The notes under the pieces are model-generated. The model searched no databases. It saw nothing but the letters and a program-made list of their open reading frames with translations, and was not told the DNA's origin. From Liolophura sinensis (Eukaryota > Mollusca > Polyplacophora > Chitonida > Chitonidae), in the NCBI RefSeq assembly GCF_032854445.1, contig NC_088295.1, positions 20,387,385 to 20,451,384 of the forward strand: a stretch of 64,000 bases of DNA. The letters run 5' to 3'. Positions 22,037 to 33,265 of the stretch are shown here, piece by piece. The position numbers and the translations under genes were made by a program. Position 1 is the first letter of the stretch; each line of letters starts with the position of its first letter.

Positions 22037-22236
22037 NNNNNNNNNNNNNNNNNNNNNNNNNNNNNNNNNNNNNNNNNNNNNNNNNNNNNNNNNNNNNNNN
22101 NNNNNNNNNNNNNNNNNNNNNNNNNNNNNNNNNNNNNNNNNNNNNNNNNNNNNNNNNNNNNNNNNNNNNNNNNNNNNNNNNNNNNNNNNNNNNNNNNNNN
22201 NNNNNNNNNNNNNNNNNNNNNNNNNNNNNNNNNNNN
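22037..22236. other. Assembly gap, 200 N
   Basis: Exactly 200 N characters, probably a gap of nominal or estimated size. Reading frames drawn through it are meaningless. Confidence 0.99.
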
Positions 22237-22399
22237 GTCGGATATGTTTCAAACAAATAAACTGTCTCGATTGATATGTAATGGTTCAAGGAAAAGGAAA
22301 AAAATCAGTTCTTCTTCCTTGTCCACTCTTCCCAGCAAACTCTTCGTAATCCAGAACTTAAAATGGGTTAATGAGAAAACATGGGTTATTTGTGTATTT

Positions 22400-22590
22400 C
22401 TTTATTTATTTATTTGATTGGTGTTTTAAGCCGTGATACTTTTTCGACGGCGGCCAGCATTCTGGTGGAAGAAAACAGGACAGAGTCCGGCGAAAACCCA
22501 ATATCATCCGCAGGTTGTTTCAAGGCCTTCCCACGTCCGGTCGAGAGGAAGACAGCATGAGCTGGACATGAACGAAGGCCCCAGTTATAT
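22400..22590 (-). mobile_element. tRNA-derived SINE fragment, reverse orientation
   Basis: It starts with T-rich TTTATTTATTTGATTGGTGT and GACGGCGGCCAGCATTCTGG, the complement of the tail and 3' body of the SINE at 12461. The tRNA-like head is decayed. Confidence 0.65.
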
Positions 22591-22639
22591 GTGTAGGCCT
22601 ATAGCCAGTCTTACCAATGTGTTTCCCATGTAATGGTAT

Positions 22640-25530
22640 TGATAAGTTCCACAGCTTGGCTTTGCTAGTCAACAAATCAGTATGCACTTAGAGGGGATTC
22701 CCTTAATGATGCAATTTGTGGGCTTGTGAAAACCAGGGAAAGATAAAAACCAGTTAAAGCAATTAGAATGTGGAAAAAATGTACAGCAAATTATTAGGAT
22801 TTTATGGATGACTTATTGGGCAAAAAATCATTCAATCAGGTTTTCTTTTTTCATTTTTTTTGTAGCAAAACCGTAACAAACCAAACGTAGAATGTTCATA
22901 TATAGATCATTTCAGATAGTGGACATGGTTTCATGCATATACGAGAAGTTCTTATATAATTATATGTATATCACAATCGGAACAAGATAACAATCAACAG
23001 GCAGTCTTGACTTAATGTCAGAAATTAGGGGGGGGCGGGGGGGAAACAGACATGTTCTTGCGTCATGCTTTAACGACTTTCAGGTTTATTTATAGCGGAA
23101 ACAACAAAAAAAGCTAAGGAGTTGAACATAACGATAAATCTGGTTTATTATTGTCTGAAGTTCTCACGACAAGTGAAGCAAAAATGACTTGGGAGGTCTT
23201 TGTAAAACCGATCGTAAATCTGACGTAAAGTTACGGCCATCTCAAGAATATAGTAATGGTACACGATATTATGGCAGTCAGTCAGTGGAGCCTGCTTTAA
23301 GGGACACCTCCAGGTGTTGAACCCTTGCCTCTTGTGTCCTCGAGATTAAAAGTAAAGCGCTTTAAACCTATCAGCCACCACCCTCCAACAGTTTACCCAG
23401 TCGAGAACGTCTCCTTCCCCTATTAGCGGATTAGTCTCGGATACGTCACATTTAAACGTAATGTAGCTGCCTATATATTATCCCCATCTTTAACCGGCAC
23501 TATCTATGTACTATGTAAGAAAGACAGTTGAAAAAAATTAACAAAATAGAAGAAATGGTTGAGTTCTTCACAGCCTATACACAGTGATTTTGTAACGTTT
23601 TCTGTGCGCTGAATCTTTGCAGCAAATTGTTCTGTCGGTCTGTAGGTCTAATTTTCTCATTCTATCTTTTAACATGAGCCATACACACACTTAGCGAGAG
23701 ACACCAAGACAACATGATACTCTACTTGTTAAAGTATGTCGAATTTACACCTGTTTCTCTTGGGGGTGACAGTTTTAGTTCTTCATATAGACTATTGCAA
23801 TGAAAGATTCGGTCTGAGATTGTTCCTGTAAGAACGATCTGGGAGGAATCTGCTTCTAAAAATGGACATCTGAGAAGCAAGTCATCAACAAGCATTGTAA
23901 CGAATGTTATGTACTGCTAGTTTCGCAATATATATGCAACCCCAGTATAACGGCATGGGAGATACCAATCATGGCACGCATAATATTTAGTTCAAGTACA
24001 AAAAATGCATGGGATTATCTGAAATAGTAAATACTACGTCATGGAGAGTAAAAACAGAGCCAGGAGGACAGTATGCGGCAATAGTGGTCACGTAGTTCAT
24101 GAAATCCGGCTTCAAAAGTCACCCCGGCAGTAAAAACCTGCGCCACATCTATTTAAATCTACAATTTCCCACACTACAGGCAATTTTAAGGAAAATACGT
24201 TTCTGAGCCATCTGCCAATTGCAGGCTTTTGGATCCAGGTTCGTCTTTAGAGCATTCAATATCATCCAAAGTCCTGCATAACATTTTCCGCTTAACTTGC
24301 TAAATGACAGACATCCCGACAGACAGAGATCCAGACAAAAATATAATACATAACCTTCTTAAAACAATTCATTTGCCTTGGTCAGATTTCAGGTATCAGA
24401 GGAGAAAATCTGCGTGGTCCCGAGGCCACACTCTTCACCATGAACCAGACAAAACCTTTTGATCTACTGCGCGAGAGTTGGTTTCGAACACACGACCCGG
24501 ACCCAGGAAATTTTGACATAAGCCATTTGTCTTCGGACAGCTACTGGGTGAGAAACTGACCGAAAATTGTAACTTCGCGAGGGAAAAAAGACGATTGTTA
24601 ATAAAAAATGTGCAATTCAGCGTAAAGTTAGCTCGACAAACATATAGGCGTCAAAGAAATGTAAGTCCTTTGAAAATAATCAAAATGGTCGTATTCTGAT
24701 AACGCAAGGCAACGAGTCTTAGTCTCTGTGATTTACAGACATCATTTGTGTATCCAGATGTGTGTTTAGTGACTGACACGATATAGGGAGGAACCCTCGT
24801 GAACTGACAGCCCAGTTCATGGTGGTCGGTTAGGTTCACCATTATACTCAGGTATAGCCGCATAGCGCGTTGCTCTCTTCGGTCTTCGCTTTCTCTTTGC
24901 AAATTCAAGAAGGTCACTGTGTAAGAATATAGTGACAACAAGCTTTCGTCCATCAACATATTGCATTCAAGGTAATGAGACATCAGGTTGATAACGATAA
25001 TTTATACACTTCTATAAGGATAAAAGAACGATAAATATGTTAGCCTATTCAAACTAAGTGATACTCCTTATCCTTAAATTCAAATAAGCCTCCCTTATTT
25101 ATTTGCGCATCGATATTTGTTTTGCTATGATGAATCCGTTTGATCCGGTAGTGAACATCTATGCCAATCAATGCTCATCACCTTATCAGACAGCCTGCTC
25201 GTCTCGCGCTGACTCCAGAAATCCATGTAAACAAACTTCGCAGAATATTTACACGAGATCGTCTTATCTTTGAATTAGTCAAATAAACATTTATCTATGC
25301 AATAGTTCTGTTTCCTATAATATTTGTGTCTGGGAGTCTTAAGCCGAGAAAGACTGCTGTCCCACATAAATACCACCATCAGATCCTGACCAGTATGTTT
25401 TCAACAAATTACTATATACTTTTGGTTTATTCTCCAGTAAAGCGTTCTTCCCACGGCAGCCATCCGAGCATTCATCCCAACCAACACTGACACTTGTTGG
25501 ACATGGTACGACTTTAAATAGCAACAGATT
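22640..25530. other. Non-coding intergenic stretch
   Basis: No gene, RNA or well-kept mobile element recognised. A G-rich run is at about 23029-23043. Confidence 0.4.
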
Positions 25531-25532
25531 CC

Positions 25533-25660
25533 TCAGATTTGAAAACCATTGTGTATACTTGTAAGAGATTTGGAAACCATTGTGTATGCTTGTAAGAGAT
25601 TTGAAAACCATTGTGTATGCTTGTAAGAGATTTGAAAACCATTGTGTACACTTGTAAGAG
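25533..25660. repeat. 31-bp tandem repeat, about 4 units
   Basis: The unit is about 31 bases, with core AAACCATTGTGTATGCTTGT. The four units differ by single bases (ATACTTG, ATGCTTG, ACACTTG). Confidence 0.85.
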
Positions 25661-25847
25661 TGGGATGTCAGCTTATATCCGCCATTATGAAAGATACAAT
25701 TGGCTCTGTATAATTCGGCGTTAAAAACGCCACACTAATCTCTTGTTATGTTTGAAGCAAGCTATCCGTATGAGAGTATCAAAACAATACACTGACGGGA
25801 CCCGATGTGGCCGTACAATTTAATTGGGTTTTATTTACTTCAATTAC

Positions 25848-25936
25848 TTCTGATCTTGAACTCACAGCAACTGCTGAGAGGGTACTGGGTCATTCTGCTG
25901 AGCTAGCGCGCTAACCATTCGGCCACGGATGCCATT
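25848..25936 (-). mobile_element. tRNA-derived SINE head, reverse orientation
   Basis: On the minus strand an A-box-like TGGCCGAATGGTT (complement of 25912-25924) and a B-box-like GAGTTCAAGATC (complement of 25852-25863) are spaced as in a tRNA. The tail is degraded. Confidence 0.6.
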
Positions 25937-26219
25937 CAGTATGATTGTGTTTAACTGATGAACACACGAGGTGTTGGTTCAACCCCATCCCGAGACAGTG
26001 CCCTTCAAAATTGTCATGCATCCATACAATGCTCTCGGGACATCAATAGTTCAGTGGTGTTAGGTGGCGGTGCATGGTGTCGTGTGCATGGGTCAATGCA
26101 TTACATGTTAGTTTCTGCCAAAGCCTTTTATTATTTACATTCCGGTTTCCCTTTCCCCCAAAATTGACTGCCGATATATCATTGAGTACGAATCATTCAA
26201 TTGTTTAATCAAGTGTAAC

Positions 26220-26400
26220 TGAATATCTGAGTTGAAAGCGTTGTCATCCTCGCTATCCGGGCTAGAGGGATCAATGGTTCAAATCCCCAGCAATGGTACC
26301 TCCGGCCTTGGGAGAATTTACCTTTAGTCTAGTGGTACAAGCGTGCATGGACTCCAAACCCAGAGATCGCTAGTTCAGATTCCCAGATTTTAACGCCTGT
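26220..26400 (+). mobile_element. Possible degenerate tRNA-like SINE fragments
   Basis: GGTTCAAATCCCC at about 26277 resembles a B box, and TAGTCTAGTGGTACAAGCG at about 26326 resembles a tRNA A-box arm. They are in an order suggesting two decayed heads side by side. Confidence 0.35.
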
Positions 26401-27399
26401 CACACAAGGAAGCTATCAACGAGTCAGTCAACCAGTTTATCAATGCATGCATACCATGCTTATTACTAATTATCTACTAGTATATAGTCCGTCTTTATAT
26501 ACTCACATACTCACAATGGTAATGAAAGGCAAATTATCAGCATCGATTACCTTAATGTATATGGTTGTAGTTGTAACCATTACCCACCCCAGTCTTTAAG
26601 TTTACTGCCAGTCAACTTACAATTCTCTGCGAAAGGAAATCCAAACTTCATGTATGAAAACATTACACTATTTAATTTCCTGCTGAACGTGCAATGAGTC
26701 CTGTAGTCAATGAGAAACGAAGGAACCGACAAGAATTTATGGATGAAATCATAATATACTTTCTGCACGCACATCTCTTTGGCAGCTGGGTTGATGAAGA
26801 ACTTGCTGGCTCTGGGAACATCTTGTATGCTTACGTTTTAACGTACACTTTTACTGGGCAGTGAGTACACCGGTCTAAACTGTCACATGAAAACTTCAAA
26901 CTGCATTATCTTTGTGAGTGATCAATCACAAACATGAAAGGTCTGCCGATAGGCTTGCCGCTTACCAAGTTTATTTGACCTCCCACCGGAATTCGCCCCA
27001 CCACGTAATCATCGGACCAGTATATATATACAAAGCTCAAGCCGGTATCAGACGCAAAGGCATCGAATAAATATAGAAACTCTTATAATAGATAAAGCTT
27101 TTTTCACGATAAGTCTGTTCCATGCATTTGTAAACCAGCTAAGCTTTGTAATGCTATAAACGAAAGCTATATATACTGTAAACCATTAAAGCACTTTTCA
27201 GTACCATTTGTATATAACTATAAATCGATGGTGTTAAATTATGCTATCGTATGGTGTATATCTCTGCACAGAGGATCAAATGGCTACACGAGGCATATAG
27301 GCTCTCTACAACTTATACATTTACAGTTCTTTCATAAATGCAGCGCATATGTAAGGGTTGGTTTTGAAATCATATGCAAAGCGAAAACGCAACGCAGGA
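26401..27399. other. Non-coding intergenic stretch
   Basis: AT-rich sequence with no recognised gene or repeat. Confidence 0.35.
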
Positions 27400-27955
27400 G
27401 TGTGCCATCCACTGGAGACAACGCCAAAAGCGCACCATCCACTGGAGACAACGCACGAAAACGTCATCCACTGGAGACAACTCACGAAAACGCCATCCAC
27501 TAAACAAGGCAGGGGTGCGCTATCCACTGGAGACAACGCCAAGGGCGCACCATCCACTGGAGACAACACAAGAAAACGCCATCCACTGGAGACAACGCAC
27601 GAAAACGCCATCCACTGGAAACAAGGCAGGGGTGCGCTATCCACCGGAGACAACACAAGAGGGTGCCATCCACTGGAGACAACGCCAAGAGCGCACCATC
27701 CACTGGAGACAACGCAAAACACCATACACTGAAGACAAAGCAAGAGCGCATTATCCACTGAAGACAACACAAGAGAGCACCATCCATTGAAGACAATGCA
27801 AGAGAGTGCCATCCACGGAAGACAACACAAGAGAGTGCCATCCACTGAAAAAAAAAACGCAAGAGAGTGCCATCCACGAAAGACAACTTGAGAGAGTGCC
27901 ATTCACGGAAGACAACGCAAGAGAGTGCCATCCATTGAAGACAACGCAAGAGAGC
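27400..27955. repeat. About 30-bp minisatellite, about 19 units
   Basis: Units share CCATCCACTGGAGACAACGC, with variable ends (CACGAAAACG, CAAGAGCGCA, CAAGAGAGTG). The left half has GGAGACAACGC units, and the right half has diverged GAAGACAACACAAGAGAG units. It is open in several frames on both strands through its repetition, and no product is implied. Confidence 0.92.
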
Positions 27956-28442
27956 GCAAGATCATAATCATCATAACCAGTCTCAGTCATAAACTGATTT
28001 GTTGGACGTTCATGAACATGCATAAACACTAAGCACGCCTCTATAAGCACGATAGCAGGAAAGGAAAGACTGCTGTTTACTTCCACAAAGATTCAAAGAA
28101 TATATGTCAACCCATCGGGTATACAGTTGAGAAACAATCACAATATTTGATAACATGTATCAACAGGAAAAAATTTCACGACATGTCTTCTTTGCCTGGT
28201 CTCAATGGAAAAGTATATCTACTTCTCTTTCTTATATACGCACATAATTATACTGTTATGTACACCGGTACTTCTTTGTGTATGGAAATTAATGTTGGCT
28301 TTTTTAGCAAGAGCGGTGAGATTAAGACACATCATGCGGCGTCATTTATGGGTTGACGGCTATAATTAAACTATCAGGCTTACGCAGGGTAAACACCTTA
28401 AGCAATAAAAGAATATGAACAGGGAAAGTTACAGTCTAATTT

Positions 28443-28890
28443 TATGGTGGCTGATAGCGGCGATTTTTTACCTTCCACGCGCGGTCGCGGAGGTCGCGGA
28501 AGGCGTGGATGTGGCGGAAGGCTGACGTCATAATTATTCTAAAGTATGGTGCATGCTGGACAGTGGGGGTGGAGAGTAATTTGTTTTACCATGGCTGCAC
28601 CAACAAGCGGTTAGAACAAACTCCTCGTACAAACAAAGAACAAACAAAGCACAACCTACAGTACTGTCTCTGCGAAAAGACCACATCGCTTTAATTTCCA
28701 AATATCCATTTCTAAATCTATACTGCCGTGAGATCATATACTACAGGAGATAAAATAAATTGATTTATAAAGATTATATTACACTAAATATGATCGAGGA
28801 AGGCACGGATGGCGCGTTTCGGCGCGTTCCGCGACCTCCGCGCCTTCGGCGTGTTCGCGCCCCCAAAAATGGACGCTATCAGCCACCATA
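28443..28890. mobile_element. MITE with perfect 17-bp terminal inverted repeats
   Basis: TATGGTGGCTGATAGCG at 28443-28459 is the exact reverse complement of 28874-28890. The outer TA could be the target duplication, making the element 28445-28888 with 15-bp inverted repeats, as in Tc1/mariner-type elements. Inside each end is a GC-rich, CpG-rich block (CGCGGAGGTCGCGG and similar), about 28478-28520 and 28803-28862. The centre is AT-rich and has no ORF. Confidence 0.85.
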
Positions 28891-29239
28891 CAGTTTAACC
28901 CTTGTCCTGTCTTATCAGTTTTGTAACCCTGCCTAGAGAGCTATACGATAGATACGGTTGAGCACTCTGAAGACGACTTGCCCACCTGGAGCCCTGGACA
29001 CATTACCAGTGCATATGTAAGCCAGTCTGATATCCTATCTCCGCCATCTTCATCCTGTTAACGCAATTATACCCACATTAACACTCCTGACCCGGTTTCA
29101 TTAACCTGGCGCCTTCTGCTGAACGTATAGTAATAGGTCAAATTAGTCAGCGGTAAAGACCGACAGTGCCTAGATCTGTGTGGGAGTTGCACACATATTT
29201 GTATTTGGCCCATGGGCTGGAGATATAATGGCATGGTAT

Positions 29240-29500
29240 TTGATTTATTTATGTATTTATTTCATTGATGTTTTACGCCGTACGCATGGTTGGAAGAAAC
29301 CAGGCAGAGCACGTGGGAAACCTAGGACCAACCCACTGTATTTGACGCCCTTAATTGTCACTGGTTCGGATAGGAATTTGTATCTTGTAAGCGAACGGGG
29401 TCTGTTCGGGGTCTACGGGTTTTTGTCAGTTTGTCCCATGAAAGATGTCATCGTTGTCGTATAGGTGAAGATTTGTACAGCACGGCATTAAGTCACTGTC
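29240..29500. mobile_element. SINE tail fragments, degraded
   Basis: TTGATGTTTTACGCCGTACG near 29263 is the complement of the SINE 3' tail. GTCGTATAGGTGAAGATTTG near 29456, followed by ACGGCATTAAGTCAC, looks like the same tail in plus orientation. The body between them is decayed. Confidence 0.45.
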
Positions 29501-32500
29501 AGATCAATAAGTTCAGATTATGTTCAGAATGTCATGGTGAGTTCGTGTAATATTTCGTACGACTGCATATTGTGATTTATTGGATAAGAAACGCAATTCG
29601 GTTAGGCTGAAATGAGTAGGAATCACGTCTTCTTTAAATTCTATGATTCTGGTTCTGGGTGCGCCGTAAGCACGTAGCTAATGTTTTGTTTACTACCACT
29701 GGCTGTTGCATTCTGAGAAGACCATATAGTCTAGCCACAAACATCTTTGTACCGACTTTTATCACCACTGGTACCGTTAAATCAGTCAAGTGTTAAGTGA
29801 GGCGACTTATTCTCACAGACTGTGGTTAACAAGACTGAGATTACGTCTGACAGATGGTGTAATTTACTGATAAGATAGAAACTATCCCAGGGTCCGTGCT
29901 GGCCAAGCCAGCGCGATCTCTGCTGGATGGGAGGCGCGTATAACCAGACATGACGTCATCACGTCACCAGACATGACGTAACAAACTACAGTCCAAGTAA
30001 TGAAGAGAACATCACACTTGTCTAAACAACACGGTTCTGTCAGTGAAAATAAGGTTTTATCATCAGCTGTAGTGATTGATTATTCTGCTTCACCAATTAT
30101 CCACCCATAACCTTACCGATATCGTCTTGCCAGCAATGTTCCCCGCCTTTTGATGGGTGTGAGGTCTTACAGGTGTGTTCATGTACAGGGTTTAATGGTG
30201 TGGCGGTCTGGAAAGGACGGCCTTGTTATTTTGGGCAATATTTGAGTACGCGTGTTCATTAATACTCAGCGAGACACCCCGTTGGTCTTTAATGATTCAA
30301 ATGGACATTATTATGTGATCATTGTTGTGCGATTCTGTTAGATAAGCAATGGGTATGTGGTGACGTTTATATTTGTGCTATACATGTACTTGCCTATACA
30401 TGTGTCAGTGTTGAAAGGTTTGATGAGATCGAGACTCAAAGCCAACACCTATTACAAGCACCCTGATACATATGACTAAATCTAGCCTGTATTTTTTTCT
30501 AGACAGAAATGCCTGAACACATGAGAAGCCGAGGTTGTTCGATATATGCGATATATAACCTAATTCGGTACACGTTAAATGCTGTTAATGTCATACATTT
30601 TTAATATTGAGATGACTGTAGCTCAGTTCTCTTCTACAACCATGAGTCCACAGCGTGTAACCATGCAGGACTCAATAGCAACAGTTAACTCTTGCTACTC
30701 GGAGTTGAAAATTCCCCTCCTGATGGAGATTAGATGTCTTGTATTATTTTACACGACTTGTGGATTTGCCGGGATTACAAACCGATAACTCTGCAGTAGA
30801 TGGTTTCGGCTGTCAGAGCGATAACATCAGATAACATACACAGCACTCGGTGTGAGACCTCGTGAGCTCTCGGATACGCAGTCATTGTCTGTACTACCGA
30901 TCTAAGATAGACATCCGATTCTAAAAGGGTTGGCTGATTTATGCGTCAACTATCCTATCGCGAAATAGATTTGTAATGAAAATTTCTTAAAAACAGGGCT
31001 CTTCATAAAATTTGAGGAACATTACAGTAGATAGAATGATATTTTCTTTGTGAGAAGGCAACGTGAGAGGGGAAAGGGCGCAATAGTTTGAATGGTTTGA
31101 ATAACATGTGAGAAGGATCTACAGTTTTACTAATAAAGCGAACTTATATAAGCTAAACGCAAGAATGGAGGAGTACACCATGCTGCACAGCAGTCCTTAA
31201 TTCCACCCCCTTCCCATGTCACCCCATCCCCAATATTCCGCACAAGAGCGCGTGTATCTAAAATCTTTGAAGAGATTGCTCCACATACAACCCTGATAGA
31301 TCTGTTATATTAAAAACATAATAACCTATAATACTGTGCTGATGTAACAGCATGCTCTACAAAGTATCCCTGGGTACATTGTACCTATTGGCAAAAGCTC
31401 CCCAGTACTATGAAGTACAGTAATGACATGTAACAAGTTTTACGAAATAAGCAGCAGGACTAAAGTCAAAGATTCGTATAAGTACTGGACATTGCAGGTC
31501 GCAAATGCGAAAACAAGTCTTGTTAATACAGCGCGCAAAGTGAATTCAGAAGAACCGAGAAACTAAAGCATACAGTACCGCGCAAGGTTTCACGTGACCA
31601 TATATCGGCGACAGAAGAACCGTTATCACCTCCAAATGCGAAACGTTCTCTGATGGCATCATGCAGCATATCTCGTATATGGTCTTTACGCTCTTTTATT
31701 GGCGCCTACTCGACATTGGCGTCTTGACCAGAGGAATTCCTCTGTCCGGATAATACTGTCGTCCTCGGTATCTCACCACGTGACTTCGAGTGTCCCATCG
31801 TCTGGAGATTGACGAATGCGAAGACCGAATAACGGTGCAATATCAATAAAGCATACCTTAGTGTCTGGTGCTAATAGTCAGGCCCGTAAGCTACCCTATC
31901 AGCGGCACCCCCCGGGCTGGTGCCGTCTCCCTCACAGCCGGGCCGCTGGGATGACCGGCGTCTTCGGATTGACCAGATACGATAAGTATGAGTCTGGCCT
32001 CAGCCTGACACTCTACTAGTCGCCAGGAATGAAATGATTTTATGTTCAACATGAATAACACACAGTAAGGCATTAAGCGCCAGAACAATTTGATGATGAG
32101 ACCGTTAGTACAGTCTGCATCTCAACGAGATAACTTGATTTAATTAAACGCATGTCTGGGACAGCCACATATATACTGCAGAGTTATGCTTGACGACTTA
32201 GGTATGGCTCCACTGTATACGATTTTAGGATAAACATGGTGGCACTTGATCAGTGCTATATGAACGGTTTGTCTATACAAACGATCATGATAAACATATA
32301 ATCACGAAATATTTTCTTGAGGAGAAATCTGCGTCAATTTCTGAAAGAGTTATCCCTTTAGCACTTCCGGTAAACTCCAGAAAAAAATATTGATATTGAT
32401 AGAGGGGTTCACGCGCACGTGACCTGGCGATCAGAATCACTGATATAGGCAAACCTGATTGGAATGATATCTATGGTTTATAAACTTGGTTGGAGCATGT

Positions 32501-32850
32501 GGGGGAAATGCTGACTTCACAGTCCTCCAATGTAAACAAATACGACTGACGTGGCGTGACCCGTGCCTTCCTCACACCATTAAGATTAGTTTGATGCAAC
32601 ACAGATACATAAGACTGTGTTCAGCTCTTTCATACGCCACGCAGTTCTTACCACGGTGTGGAAACTATGGCTAGAAAAGGTCAAGAAACCCACGAAGTTA
32701 GTTGGTTATCGTCGCCATGATAGCAAAAATACTGAAACTAATATACAGTAGATTTCCTCTCTGGTAGTTTCTGTGCTTTATGTGTCATTTCGTCAACTTT
32801 CCTGGTGAACTATCACCAGAAACGCTGTTGTTTACAGTACGTTTTTAATT
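29501..32850. other. Non-coding intergenic stretch
   Basis: Apart from the CRE-like cluster, no gene or repeat is recognised. Open frames are short and unlike any family I know. Confidence 0.35.
29951..29980 (+). promoter_or_regulatory. Clustered CRE-like sites
   Basis: A full palindrome TGACGTCA at 29951-29958 is followed by CACGTCA and a second CCAGACATGACGT copy with TGACGTAA at 29974-29981. CREB/ATF-family proteins bind such sites. Regulatory use here is inference only. Confidence 0.3.
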
Positions 32851-32899
32851 CCAGTTTTTGCACGGAAAAAGAATCACATTAAAATGTACATCGCTGCAT

Positions 32900-33265
32900 A
32901 CTTATTTTCGCAATGTGTACCCAATCAGACACCCCAAATGCCCAAAAACCAAAACACAAGCCGACGCCCCAAACCAGAAATTGGGCCGGGCATCCCATGT
33001 AAACACATACAAACCAAACTCGTACAACTCAGAACCCATATCGTCAGACACTCAGAATACTAAGAAACCGTAAATACCTCATAGCCAGGAAACCAAAACA
33101 CCCGAGGACGCACATATGCAGACTCCCACGGAATAACCACAAACTACTTGAAACATCCCACACATCCAGAAATCTATACAATTACTGAGAAACCAATAAC
33201 ACTTCAAAAACCACACACCTAAAAATGAAATGCCTATAGAACCAAAACACATCAGGACCCACATA
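32900..33265. repeat. A/C-rich degenerate tandem repeat
   Basis: Strongly A+C-rich on the plus strand, with recurring AACCAAAACAC and GGACGCACATAT / GGACCCACATAT words (about 33091-33118 and 33241-33270). It looks like an old, decayed minisatellite. Confidence 0.45.

Noticed and set aside
27321-27949. Long frames on both strands over 27.3-27.9 kb
   Set aside because: They are a product of the about 30-bp tandem repeat; there is no domain or splice evidence.
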